DNA from: Betaproteobacteria bacterium
Lineage (GTDB): Bacteria; Pseudomonadota; Gammaproteobacteria; Burkholderiales; Rhodocyclaceae
Assembly (NCBI GenBank): GCA_019136545.1
Contig: JAGVUA010000070.1
Coordinates: 1-36,528 of the forward strand
Direction: 5' to 3'
Length of the DNA stretch: 36,528 nucleotides
Part shown: piece after piece, positions 1 through 7,748 of the stretch
How positions within the stretch are numbered: the first letter of the stretch is position 1
Layout of the letters: every line of letters begins with the position of its first letter
The notes under the pieces: generated by a model
Seen by the model: only the letters and a program-made list of their open reading frames with translations
Databases searched by the model: none
What the model was told of the DNA's origin: nothing
Translations under genes and position numbers: made by a program

Positions 1-390
1 TGAGGTTTTGTAGAGGTGGCTGAATGAATCGCCGTTGAATGGCAGCAGACCTCATTGCTGACAGATTGAGATCGCAGGTTCAAGGTCAGCGCCGGCCGAT
101 TTGTGTGAGGTGGCCCGACGGCGGGTTACAAAGTTCTGCGCTCGTTCATTTAGCCGGACGAAGAGATCCCTGAAGGCTCATACAGTGCAAGTCTATTCCC
201 CGGTCGCATCTGCCTACCAGTTGCCAACCACAACCGACCGCCTCAAAACCCGCACCAATACAGGAAGCGGCCTTGCGCGCGCTCGCGAGGCCACCAGATA
301 ACAACGGAGAATAGAGAGGCCGTGAAGGGCCAAAAGTGCGGAAATGTGGGAGGCACCGCTCGCGAGGCAAATCCGCGAAGGGCCGCCAGC
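1..390. other. Region without a recognisable gene, left edge
   Basis: No coding region or RNA gene could be supported here on either strand; open frames are under 90 codons and resemble nothing known to me. The stretch seems somewhat less GC-rich than the rest. A 12-base direct repeat, CGCTCGCGAGGC, lies at 280-291 and 357-368, and an 8-base repeat GAAGGGCC at 324-331 and 377-384. The region runs directly into the broken tRNA-Phe gene at 391, so it takes the place where the 3' half of that tRNA should be. It may be foreign DNA, a rearranged segment or an assembly artefact. Confidence 0.5.
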
Positions 391-426
391 TTCAGTCCGC
401 TGCTCTACCAACTGAGCTACCTGGCC
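391..426 (-). pseudogene. tRNA-Phe, 5' half only
   Basis: Read on the minus strand, these 36 bases match the acceptor 5' strand (GGCCAGG), the D-arm (GCTCAGTTGGTAGAGC) and the anticodon stem and loop through the GAA anticodon of a typical betaproteobacterial tRNA-Phe. The next bases should be AATCCGC, to close the anticodon stem, followed by the T-arm and CCTGGCC acceptor strand. Instead the sequence changes to GCTGGCGGCC, and no matching T-arm or acceptor strand is found in the remaining 390 bases. The gene is therefore cut directly after the anticodon and cannot give a functional tRNA as it stands. It lies just downstream of the actP terminator on the same strand. Confidence 0.8.
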
Positions 427-464
427 AAGAGGTGGCGGATTATAGCCAATTTGGCCGTCACCGG

Positions 465-499
465 AAAAAAACATGGCCTTGCCGAAGGCAAGGCCATGT
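465..499 (-). terminator. Rho-independent terminator of the actP operon
   Basis: A perfect 13-bp stem (471-483 with 487-499) closes on a GAA triloop in the plus reading. On the minus strand it is followed by a run of six T (plus-strand A at 465-470). It starts 17 bases after the actP stop codon. Confidence 0.93.
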
Positions 500-515
500 G
501 CAAGGTGATACCGCG

Positions 516-2219
516 TTAGTGACCAGATGCCGTCGCTGCCCCTACGCCAGTTTCCGAGCGCGTGTGCTGATCCGCATAAAGGGCGCGTTCCTTGTTGGCC
601 TGTTCGCTATTGTCCAGGAGCGACACCAGCCAGATCGTAAAGAAGGCCGCCGGCATGGAGAAGATGGCCGCTGAACTGTAGGGGAACCACGCCGAACCCT
701 TCGGATTGCCGATGACCTGGACCCAGACGGCGTCGGAACCGATGGTCAGCACTGTCGCCAGGATCAGGCCGACATAGCCGCCAACCACGGCTCCGCGGGT
801 GGTACAGCCCTTCCACAGCACGGACATGAACAGCACCGGGAAGTTGCCCGAGCACGCGATCGTGAAGGCCAGCATGACCATGTAGGCCACATTCTGCTTC
901 TCGAACGAGATGCCCAGCACGACCGCAACGATGCCGAGCGCGACCACGGTGATCCGCGAGGCGCGCAACTCCGTGGCGGAGTCGACGTTGCCATGACGCC
1001 AAACCGAGGCGTACAGGTCGTGGGAGACTGCCGAGGCGCCCGACAGGGTCAGGCCTGCCACCACCGCGAGAATGGTGGCAAACGCCACGGCGGAGATGAA
1101 GCCCCAGAACACGTCGCCGCCGACGGCCTTGGCCAGCAGCACGGCAGGCATGTTGCCGCCGCCCCTCAGGCAGTTCTGCAGCGGGCCGGTGGTGCACTCG
1201 GCGATCGGCTTGGCAAAATAATTGCTGGCGTCGCCGATCAGGAATACCGTGGCGCCGAAGCCGATGATGAAGGTCAGGATGTAGAAATAGCCGATCCAGG
1301 TCGTCGCCCAGGCCACCGATTTCCGCGCCTCCTTGGCGCTGGGTACGGTGAAGAAGCGCTGCAGGATGTGCGGCAGGCCGGCGGTGCCGAACATCAGCGC
1401 CATGCCGACGGAGATCGCCGAGATCGGATCCTTGATCAGGGCGCCGGGGCCCATGATGGCATCATGCTTCGGGTGCACCTCGACGGCCTTGGTGAAAAGG
1501 GCCTCCGGGCTGAAACCGAATTCGAACAGCACCGCGCCCGCCATGAAGGTAGCGCCGCCCAGGAGCATGCAGGCCTTGATGATCTGCACCCAGGTCGTCG
1601 CCGTCATGCCGCCGAACAGCACGTACATCATCATGATCACGCCCACCAGAATCTCGGCGTACAGGTACTCGAGACCGAACAGCACCTTGATGAGCTGTCC
1701 GGCGCCGACCATCTGGGCAATCATGTAGAAAGCCACGACCACCAGCGTGCCGATGGCGGCGAAGGTCCGAGTCGGCGTTTGGGCAAAGCGATAGGAGGCC
1801 ACGTCGGCAAAGGTGAACTTGCCGAGGTTGCGCAGACGCTCCGCCATCAGGAAGGTGATGACGGGCCAGCCGACCAGCCAGCCGATCGAGAAGATCAGGC
1901 CGTCGAAGCCGCTGCCGAACACCAGGGCGGAAATGCCCAGGAAGGAGGCCGCCGACATATAGTCGCCAGCAATCGCCAGGCCATTCTGAAAGCCCGTGAT
2001 GCCGCCGCCCGCGGTATAGAAATCCGCCGCCGTCTTGGTCTTGGAAGCAGCCCACTTGGTGATCCAGAGCGTGATGCCGACGAAGATGGCAAACATCACG
2101 ACGGCGGTAACGTTGAGGCTCTGCTTGACCGTCTGGCCGGCGTCCGGGCCGGCGGCATACACCAGGCCGGCCACGGCGAGCGCCGCAATGGCGGCGACAA
2201 TGCGTTGAACGTGGTTCAT
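516..2219 (-). CDS. actP: ActP-like sodium:solute (acetate-type) symporter
   Basis: A 567-residue member of the sodium:solute symporter (SSS) family, closest in character to cation/acetate symporters of the ActP group (E. coli ActP is 549 residues). It should import acetate or another short carboxylate with a cation across the inner membrane. An N-terminal hydrophobic segment (about 7-23) is followed by roughly a dozen membrane helices. The family signature [13 protein letters not shown] is at 278-290, followed by the usual PSAKEARKS stretch. The small DUF485 gene lies one base upstream, the standard small/large arrangement. No acetyl-CoA synthetase gene is nearby, so the substrate is uncertain: acetate, propionate, pyruvate or glycolate are all possible. 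It ends at a strong terminator. Confidence 0.93.
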   Translation of the reverse strand: MNHVQRIVAAIAALAVAGLVYAAGPDAGQTVKQSLNVTAVVMFAIFVGITLWITKWAASKTKTAADFYTAGGGITGFQNGLAIAGDYMSAASFLGISALVFGSGFDGLIFSIGWLVGWPVITFLMAERLRNLGKFTFADVASYRFAQTPTRTFAAIGTLVVVAFYMIAQMVGAGQLIKVLFGLEYLYAEILVGVIMMMYVLFGGMTATTWVQIIKACMLLGGATFMAGAVLFEFGFSPEALFTKAVEVHPKHDAIMGPGALIKDPISAISVGMALMFGTAGLPHILQRFFTVPSAKEARKSVAWATTWIGYFYILTFIIGFGATVFLIGDASNYFAKPIAECTTGPLQNCLRGGGNMPAVLLAKAVGGDVFWGFISAVAFATILAVVAGLTLSGASAVSHDLYASVWRHGNVDSATELRASRITVVALGIVAVVLGISFEKQNVAYMVMLAFTIACSGNFPVLFMSVLWKGCTTRGAVVGGYVGLILATVLTIGSDAVWVQVIGNPKGSAWFPYSSAAIFSMPAAFFTIWLVSLLDNSEQANKERALYADQHTRSETGVGAATASGH

Positions 2220-2220
2220 A

Positions 2221-2532
2221 TTACTTCTGCGCCTCCCTGACGATTTGGGCGTTGATGTCGTCGAACTCGCTGTTCGCGCGACGCACGTAGATCCAGGTGA
2301 TGATGATGGTGAAGACGATCACGCCCACGCCCAACGGAATGCCCAGACTGGTGGTCCAGCCCTCGCCAATCTTCTTGGCCAGAAACTCCTTGTCATAGGC
2401 CACCAGCAAGATGAAGCCGTAGTAGGCAATCGCTCCCAGGATCGCCATGATGGCTGAGTATCGGTTGCGCATGCCGACGAACCCCTCGAACTTCGGATTC
2501 GCTCTTATTCTTGCGTAAATATCAGCTGCCAT
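2221..2532 (-). CDS. DUF485 small membrane protein (YjcH-like)
   Basis: A 103-residue inner membrane protein with two hydrophobic helices ([20 protein letters not shown] and a second one around [14 protein letters not shown]), matching the DUF485/YjcH family that accompanies ActP symporters. The start is set at 2532 because GGAGGAG (about 2537-2543) sits at ideal distance from this ATG; an in-frame ATG at 2553 would place the binding site inside the gene. It is one base from actP and surely cotranscribed. Family members are thought to be accessory or stabilising subunits of the symporter, but the biochemical role is not established. Confidence 0.9.
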   Translation of the reverse strand: MAADIYARIRANPKFEGFVGMRNRYSAIMAILGAIAYYGFILLVAYDKEFLAKKIGEGWTTSLGIPLGVGVIVFTIIITWIYVRRANSEFDDINAQIVREAQK

Positions 2533-2560
2533 TTTCTCCTCCATGATCGTCATTGATCGG

Positions 2561-2580
2561 GAATCCGCTGGTGCGGATTC
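2561..2580. repeat. Perfect inverted repeat in the DUF485-actP leader
   Basis: GAATCCGC and GCGGATTC pair exactly over a TGGT loop. The hairpin lies about 28 bases upstream of the DUF485 start codon, so it would be in the 5' untranslated leader of the symporter mRNA. No T-run follows, so it is not a terminator. It could affect mRNA stability or bind a regulator. Confidence 0.55.
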
Positions 2581-2593
2581 TTGCCGATATTAG

Positions 2594-2646
2594 AAAAAGG
2601 CGCTGACTCGGCTCTTACGTGGAACTGACGGAAATCTTACAGCGCC
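2594..2646 (-). terminator. Possible terminator after the YggT-like gene
   Basis: On the minus strand GGCGCTG begins three bases after the stop codon at 2649-2651 and is repeated inverted as CAGCGCC, directly followed by TTTTT (2598-2594). The loop is long, about 34 bases, which makes this less certain than the other terminators in the window. Confidence 0.4.
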
Positions 2647-2648
2647 CA

Positions 2649-2933
2649 TCAGGCAGCGAAATAACGCTTGGCCCAGGCCAGAAAGATCCAGAGCCAGAAC
2701 AGGAGAAAGAACGCGACGATGGGCACATGTCGGTCGAGGATCGCTCCTGGAGTAAGGACGCGCACAAGACGAATCACCGGGCGCGTGACGACGGCGAAGA
2801 GCCGATAGATCGGATTGATCTGCCGTCGGGTGCCCGACAGCAATCCGACGGCACCTTGGCCGAGCAAGGCCAGCATGGCCACTTCCATCAGGGCGCGCAC
2901 CGTGCTGAGGATGAACAGTTCAGGGTTCGTCAT
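2649..2933 (-). CDS. YggT-like small integral membrane protein
   Basis: A 94-residue hydrophobic protein with an N-terminal helix (about 8-32), a basic middle section (NPIYRLFAVVTRPVIRLVR) and a C-terminal helix (about 70-88). The pattern of an amphipathic PIYR...RP.IR..R segment between two helices resembles one half of YggT (CCB3/YggT family), but the match is judged by eye. The function of YggT proteins is poorly defined; some link to osmotic adaptation. The gene is divergent from the TPR gene, with only 32 bases between the two start codons. It is a separate unit from the DUF485-actP pair, with a possible terminator between them. Confidence 0.65.
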   Translation of the reverse strand: MTNPELFILSTVRALMEVAMLALLGQGAVGLLSGTRRQINPIYRLFAVVTRPVIRLVRVLTPGAILDRHVPIVAFFLLFWLWIFLAWAKRYFAA

Positions 2934-2951
2934 TTCTGTGAACGATTTGCC

Positions 2952-2965
2952 GGATAAAATTATCC
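2952..2965. promoter_or_regulatory. AT-rich palindrome in the yggT-like/TPR divergent gap
   Basis: GGATAA-AA-TTATCC forms a 6-bp-arm palindrome that ends exactly at the ATG of the TPR gene (2966). It contains a -10-like TAAAAT. No Shine-Dalgarno sequence precedes the TPR start, so the site may serve as core promoter or operator for a short-leader or leaderless transcript. This is inferred from position only. Confidence 0.3.
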
Positions 2966-3556
2966 ATGGATTTCGAGCACTGGCGGCATTGCGCGCGTGG
3001 TTGGCTATGGCATTTTTTCGGCCGCGAAGAAGCCGCGTTCAACGAGTATGTGACTGCCTGCCGCCTTCGGCCGAATGACGTCCGGGCGGCCCGCCACGCC
3101 GCCTTCATTGCGGTGAAGATGAAACGGCACGACGTCGCCGAAACCTGGCTGGTGGAAGCCGTGCGCCTCGCACCGGAAGATGCCGACAGCCATTTCAATC
3201 TCGGCTTTGTCCGCGAGGAACTGGGCAAGGCGCGCGCAGCAATCGCTTCCTTTGGCGAAGCGACGCGCCTGAAGCCGTGTCTGGACCGCGCCTGGTATGG
3301 TCTAGGGCTCGCCCACGCCCGCCTGGGTCAGCACGCGGAGGCGGCAACCGCCTTCGCCAAGGCCGCCGAGTTGCAACCCATGAACGGCGTGGCGTTCTAC
3401 CAATGGGGCATGGCGCGTCACCACGCCAACGATCCCGATGGCGTTCGAGCCGTGGCGGAGCGGCTGGTCGCCTTCGATCCCACCCGGGCGCGAAAACTCA
3501 TGCGGGACGCGGGGCGCACCGATCTCACATCGCTCATTCCGGAATTGCCCTACTAG
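2966..3556 (+). CDS. Tetratricopeptide repeat (TPR) protein
   Basis: A 196-residue protein made mostly of TPR units, with repeats centred near residues 15-40, 45-75, 80-105 and 115-140. Typical spacing is visible in ADSHFNLGFVREELGKARAA and in RAWYGLGLAHARLGQHAEAA. There is no signal peptide, so it is likely cytoplasmic and acts as a protein-binding scaffold; the partner is unknown. The start has no clear ribosome binding site and lies directly after a palindrome. No other start is available without losing the first helix pair. The gene is followed by the terminator of the oppositely directed symporter operon. Confidence 0.85.
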   Translation: MDFEHWRHCARGWLWHFFGREEAAFNEYVTACRLRPNDVRAARHAAFIAVKMKRHDVAETWLVEAVRLAPEDADSHFNLGFVREELGKARAAIASFGEATRLKPCLDRAWYGLGLAHARLGQHAEAATAFAKAAELQPMNGVAFYQWGMARHHANDPDGVRAVAERLVAFDPTRARKLMRDAGRTDLTSLIPELPY

Positions 3557-3600
3557 CCGGCGGCGCTCCGCCACGACTGACTTTCCCTGCATCCGCCGGC

Positions 3601-3629
3601 AAAAAAAAAGGCCCGCCGGAGGCGGGCCT
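3601..3629 (-). terminator. Rho-independent terminator of the DUF4212-symporter operon
   Basis: A perfect 9-bp stem (AGGCCCGCC at 3609-3617 with GGCGGGCCT at 3621-3629) on a GGA loop is followed on the minus strand by nine T (plus-strand A at 3601-3609). It lies 38 bases after the symporter stop codon. Confidence 0.95.
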
Positions 3630-3666
3630 GTCAGGGAGTCTCCTCCTCCCCCGTTGTTGTTCCTCG

Positions 3667-5757
3667 TCAAACCGCGCCGGTATTGGCGTCTCCTTCCAGA
3701 TTCGGATAGCGCACGTGGTCGACCAGTTCCTGGATCTGCCGGCTCGGCGCCGGCGAGATCAGCGAACCGACCACCACGCCGAAGAAGCCCAGCGAAATGC
3801 CAAAAACGCCCGCGCCGATCGGGTTGATGTCCCACCACTTCGGCGCATTCACGCCGAAGAACGGATAGGTGATGTACATGTAATACATGCAGATTCCCAG
3901 GCCGGAGAGCATGCCGACGATCGCGCCGAGCTTGTTGGCGCGTTTCCAGAACACGCCGAGCACCAGGGCCGGAAAGAAAGCCGAGGCGGCCAACGAGAAA
4001 GCCGCGCCGACCAGAAAGAGAATGTCGCCCGGCTTGAGACTGGTCACATAGGCGGCAATCAGCGCCACCACCAGCAACAACCCCTTGGACGCCACCAAGC
4101 GGCGGGTGGTCGGCGCGTTCGGGTCGATCATCTTGTAATAGACGTCGTGCGACAGCGCATTGGCGATGGTCAAGAGCAAGCCGTCGGCGGTCGACAGCGC
4201 CGCCGCCAGCCCCCCGGCGGCCACCAGGCCCGAAATCACGTAGGGCAAGCCGGCGATTTCCGGCGTCGCCAGCACGACGAGGTCGGTACCGATGACGATT
4301 TCGGCCAACTGAACGATGCCATCCTTGTTCACATCGGCAATCGACATCAGCGTCCTGTCTACCGCCGCCCAGTTGGACACCCAGGCCGGCAGCTGCGCGA
4401 AGCTGGAGCCGACGAGGTCGTGATAAACCTCGTACTTGACCAGGATGCCCAGCGCCGGCGCCGTCACGTAAAGCATAAAGATGAAAAGCAGCGACCAGAA
4501 CACCGATTCGCGCGCCTCCTTGACCGAAGGCGTGGTGTAGTAGCGCATCAGGATGTGCGGCAGCGCGGCCGTACCAATCATCAGGCAGCAAACCAGGGCC
4601 AGGAAATTTCTCTTCTTGCTGGCGCGTTCCTCGTCGCTCCTCGCTGCGAACGGCTCGGCATGGGCGACGACCGGCTCGGCGCGCGCGCCGACGCTCTTCT
4701 CCTTGATCCAGGCCGCCTTGGCAATCGCGACGGTGGCCGGGAAGGTCTTGATCGCTTTCTCGGCAGCTTCGATCGCTTTGGCGTCATGCGTCGCCGCGGT
4801 CCTCAAGGCGATGGCCTTCTCTTCGAGTTTCTTCTTTTCTTCGGCCAGGAAGGCCGCGCCCCCCGCCTCCAGACCCTTGAGCTTGGCATCGGCGGCGGCG
4901 GCGCGCTCGCGAAAGATCGCCCGCACCGATTCTTCCGCCGCCCCTTTGGGAGTCGTCGCGTCGTTGAACTCCTTCTCGAGCGCGGTCACTTTCGGCAGCG
5001 CCGTCGTGTAAGCGGAAATCTGCGCCAGCGGGTTGCCGGTATCCTTCACCGACAGCCAGACCACCGGAATCATGTAGGCGACGATCAGGATGATGTACTG
5101 GGCCACCTGCGTCCACGTTACCGCCTTCATGCCGCCCAGGAAGGAACAGACCAGGATACCGGCGAGGCCGACGAACACGCCGATGCCGAACTCGAGGCCG
5201 GTAAAACGGCTGGTGATGAGGCCGACGCCGTAAATCTGCGCGATGACATAGGTAAAGGAGCAAATGATGGCTGCGACGACACCGATGAAGCGCGGAATGT
5301 TGCCGCCATAGCGCTCGCCCAGGAAATCGGGAATGGTGAACTGGCCGAACTTGCGCAAGTAGGGCGCCAGGAACAACGCCACCAGGCAGTAACCGCCGGT
5401 CCAGCCCATGACGAACGCCAAACCATCGTATCCCGACGCGTACAACGTGCCGGCCATGCCGATGAAACTGGCCGCCGACATCCAATCGGCGCCGGTCGCC
5501 ATGCCGTTGAACAGCGCCGGCACGCGCCGGCCGGCGACGTAATACTCGGACACTTCCGCCGTCTTCGACATGAAGCCGATACCGGCGTAAAGCAGAATGG
5601 TGGCAAACAGAAAGGTATAGCCGAGAACCTGGTTTGGCACGCCGAGTTGTTCGAGGATGCCCACCAGCACCACGAAGGCGATGAACCCCCCCGTGTAAAA
5701 CGTGTAGTAGCGCGACAGCTGCCTAAAGAAAACCTTGTTGCTCGAGGCGCCGGCCAT
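3667..5757 (-). CDS. VC_2705-type sodium:solute symporter, large subunit, with soluble insert
   Basis: A 696-residue SSS-family transporter of the VC_2705 subfamily, the larger partner of the DUF4212 protein encoded just upstream. It shares the core signature with ActP (GTAALPHILMRYYTTPSVKEA, split at about 395-415). Two features stand out. Residues about 252-385 form a long charged, alanine- and lysine-rich, probably helical soluble insert between membrane helices. Residues 475-486 (DVNKDGIVQLAE) fit a canonical EF-hand calcium loop, with Asp475, Asn477, Asp479, Gly480 and Glu486 at the expected places. Its start overlaps the DUF4212 stop by one base (TGATG), so translation is coupled. The substrate is unknown; carboxylates are likely for the family. 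The adjacent sensor kinase and response regulator probably control it. Confidence 0.92.
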   Translation of the reverse strand: MAGASSNKVFFRQLSRYYTFYTGGFIAFVVLVGILEQLGVPNQVLGYTFLFATILLYAGIGFMSKTAEVSEYYVAGRRVPALFNGMATGADWMSAASFIGMAGTLYASGYDGLAFVMGWTGGYCLVALFLAPYLRKFGQFTIPDFLGERYGGNIPRFIGVVAAIICSFTYVIAQIYGVGLITSRFTGLEFGIGVFVGLAGILVCSFLGGMKAVTWTQVAQYIILIVAYMIPVVWLSVKDTGNPLAQISAYTTALPKVTALEKEFNDATTPKGAAEESVRAIFRERAAAADAKLKGLEAGGAAFLAEEKKKLEEKAIALRTAATHDAKAIEAAEKAIKTFPATVAIAKAAWIKEKSVGARAEPVVAHAEPFAARSDEERASKKRNFLALVCCLMIGTAALPHILMRYYTTPSVKEARESVFWSLLFIFMLYVTAPALGILVKYEVYHDLVGSSFAQLPAWVSNWAAVDRTLMSIADVNKDGIVQLAEIVIGTDLVVLATPEIAGLPYVISGLVAAGGLAAALSTADGLLLTIANALSHDVYYKMIDPNAPTTRRLVASKGLLLVVALIAAYVTSLKPGDILFLVGAAFSLAASAFFPALVLGVFWKRANKLGAIVGMLSGLGICMYYMYITYPFFGVNAPKWWDINPIGAGVFGISLGFFGVVVGSLISPAPSRQIQELVDHVRYPNLEGDANTGAV

Positions 5758-6038
5758 CAGTCATCGCCGCTTTCCTGGACGCCGTACTCCTTGTCCATGC
5801 TGTTCATGTACCGGGCGTAGAACCAGATGATCGCGACATAAACGATCAAGGCGCCCTGCGCGCCCATGTAAAAGCCCAATGGGCCGATGAAGGTGATCTC
5901 GTTGAGTTCGCGCGCATACCAACTGCATACGAAGGTCACGACGAACCAGATCGCCAGCAGGATGGCCGTAATTCCGAGGTTACGGTTCCAATACTCGACA
6001 TGCTTCTGCGTCAGATGCACGAAAGTCTCTTCTTCCAT
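5757..6038 (-). CDS. DUF4212 small subunit of sodium:solute symporter
   Basis: A 93-residue protein matching the DUF4212 family, the small partner found with VC_2705-type symporters. It has a short N-terminal cytoplasmic part including HVEYWNRNL, a first membrane helix (about 21-40) and a second one (about 56-74) after the typical PLGFYMGAQG loop. The start at 6038 (MEEET) was chosen because homologues begin a few residues before the HxxYWxxN motif; the frame is open further upstream but the extra residues look non-coding. Its stop overlaps the start of the large subunit. A 168-base gap separates it from the kinase gene upstream. Confidence 0.88.
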   Translation of the reverse strand: MEEETFVHLTQKHVEYWNRNLGITAILLAIWFVVTFVCSWYARELNEITFIGPLGFYMGAQGALIVYVAIIWFYARYMNSMDKEYGVQESGDD

Positions 6039-6206
6039 GGTGGTTCGGCCCAGCGGCAACCGGTGGAGATTTCGCCAGAGCAAGCTGACTATGAGCTTAC
6101 GGAAAGCTTCCGCAATGCAGCAGCCGATGCCGCAGCAGGCATCCGAAACCAAACTCCAACAGGCGGCTCCCCATTTGCAGCCGCAGCAACAGCCCTGGCC
6201 GTTAAT

Positions 6207-7748
6207 TCAGCAATCCACGTTGCCGGCCCCCTGCGCCGCGCCCGAAGGCAGCGAGCCAAGGCGCGGAATGTTAAGCGTCACGCAAGTACCGGCATTGCCA
6301 AGCCCCGGGCCGAGCGATAGCTCGGCCTGATGCAGGTCGGCGATCTCGCGGCAGATCGGCAGGCCGAGTCCGCTGCCATCGGCATTGGTGCCCAACACCC
6401 GGTAAAAGCGCTCGAACACGCGCTCCCGATCTTCGGGCGGCACGCCAATGCCGGAATCCTCGACTTCGACGATGATGGGGCCGCCCGCGTCGTCGGCGCG
6501 CGTCCGCAGGGTCACATGGCCTCCCTCGGGGGTGTACTTGACGGCGTTATCGAGCAGATTGTTCAAGAGCTCCCGCAGCAGGAGCGGGACGCCGTAAACC
6601 GGCAGGGGATACGGCCAGCCCTCGAAGCCAAGATCGACCCGTTTGGCGCGGGCCCGCATGGCCCAATCGAGCGCCACGTCGCGGCCCAGCGCCTCCATGT
6701 CCACCGTTTCGAACCGGTGAATCTTGTCGTGGCTGGATTCCGCGCGCGCCAGGGTCAGCAACTGATTGATCAGATGGCCGGCACGCTCCGCCGCCTGGGC
6801 GATCTGCCCCACCGAGCGCCGCAACTGTTCCGGGTCCTTTTCGGCGACCGCCAGATCCGCCTGCATGCGTAGGCCGGTCAGCGGCGTGCGCATCTGGTGA
6901 GCCGCGTCGGCGATGAACCGCTGCTGCGCCTGCAGATTCTCCTCGAGCCGCGCCATCAGCTCGTTGAACGAGCGGATCATCGGCTGAAGTTCCTCGGGAA
7001 CGCGCCGGATATTGATCGGCGACAGGTCGCCGGGACGGCGTTCGGCCATCTTGGCGCGCAGGCGGTTGAGCGGCTTCAGTCCGCGCGAAAGTCCGAGCCA
7101 GACCAATATGACGGCCATCGGCAGAATGGCGAACTGCGGTAGCAATACCCCCGAGATGATTTGCGAGGCCAAGGCCTCGCGCTTGTGCCTCGTCTCGGCG
7201 ACCTGAATGATGACCCAGCGCTGGCCGACATCGAGCGCATGGACCTGATAGGCGACGCGCAGCGGTTCGCCTTCGAGACGCTCGTCGCGAAAACGCACCG
7301 TCTCGAACACGGGCTCGTTCTCTCCCGATGGCGCCGGCAGGCTTTCATCGCCGGCCAGCAGTTCTCCGCGCGCGCCGCGTACCTGAAATATCAGCCTGTC
7401 TTCGCTGTCGTCGCCGCTGCCATAAAGCTGAGCGTCCATGGTTGCGGGCAGATCGACGACGACCCGATCGCCGTCCAGGCGCGTCAGGCGGGCGATGGTC
7501 GAAACGTTTTCGATCAGGACGCGATCATAGGGTCGATCGGCGATCTGATTGGCCACATGATGCGTGGCGGCGATGCTGATCGGCCACAGCAGCAGTAGCG
7601 GCGCGAGCATCCAGTCGAGAATTTCGCCGAACAACGAATTGGGTTCGGTGGCCGGACCGAACACGGGCACGCGTCTCGGCTTCTCCGCCTTGCTTTCCTT
7701 TTCCTTGCCTGCCGGAATGGCCTGGCGTCTTGCCTCAGGCGCTCCCAT
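6207..7748 (-). CDS. Sensor histidine kinase, TctE/QseC-like with 2CSK_N domain
   Basis: A 513-residue inner membrane sensor kinase. The start at 7748 overlaps the response regulator end by 14 bases. A cytoplasmic N-terminus and a first membrane helix (about 48-67) are followed by a periplasmic domain (about 68-198) of the 2CSK_N type, seen in ADRPYDRVL and LDGDRVVVDLP. Then come a second helix (about 199-220), HAMP, and a HisKA box with phospho-acceptor His284 in DAAHQMRTPL. The ATPase domain shows the N box (NLLDNAVKYTP), G1 (DSGIGVP), F box (FERFYR) and G2 (GSGLGL). Kinases of this type often sense carboxylates and control their transporters, so the DUF4212/symporter pair downstream is the likely target. 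The ligand is not known. Confidence 0.93.
   Translation of the reverse strand: MGAPEARRQAIPAGKEKESKAEKPRRVPVFGPATEPNSLFGEILDWMLAPLLLLWPISIAATHHVANQIADRPYDRVLIENVSTIARLTRLDGDRVVVDLPATMDAQLYGSGDDSEDRLIFQVRGARGELLAGDESLPAPSGENEPVFETVRFRDERLEGEPLRVAYQVHALDVGQRWVIIQVAETRHKREALASQIISGVLLPQFAILPMAVILVWLGLSRGLKPLNRLRAKMAERRPGDLSPINIRRVPEELQPMIRSFNELMARLEENLQAQQRFIADAAHQMRTPLTGLRMQADLAVAEKDPEQLRRSVGQIAQAAERAGHLINQLLTLARAESSHDKIHRFETVDMEALGRDVALDWAMRARAKRVDLGFEGWPYPLPVYGVPLLLRELLNNLLDNAVKYTPEGGHVTLRTRADDAGGPIIVEVEDSGIGVPPEDRERVFERFYRVLGTNADGSGLGLPICREIADLHQAELSLGPGLGNAGTCVTLNIPRLGSLPSGAAQGAGNVDC

Noticed and set aside
1-100. tRNA-like sequence (GGTGGCTGAATG near the start and AGGTTCAAGG near 80)
   Set aside because: The D-arm and T-arm words resemble a tRNA, but the anticodon loop would have eight bases, the T-stem pairs poorly and no acceptor strand pairs.
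3277-5820. Long plus-strand open frame (847 codons)
   Set aside because: It lies antisense to the symporter and DUF4212 genes, is rich in Arg/His/Gly/Gln as expected from reading GC-rich genes backwards, and has no domain.
6039-6206. Imperfect palindrome near 6104 (ACGGAAAGCTTCCGC) as a regulator site
   Set aside because: It is short and weak; without conservation it cannot be distinguished from chance.
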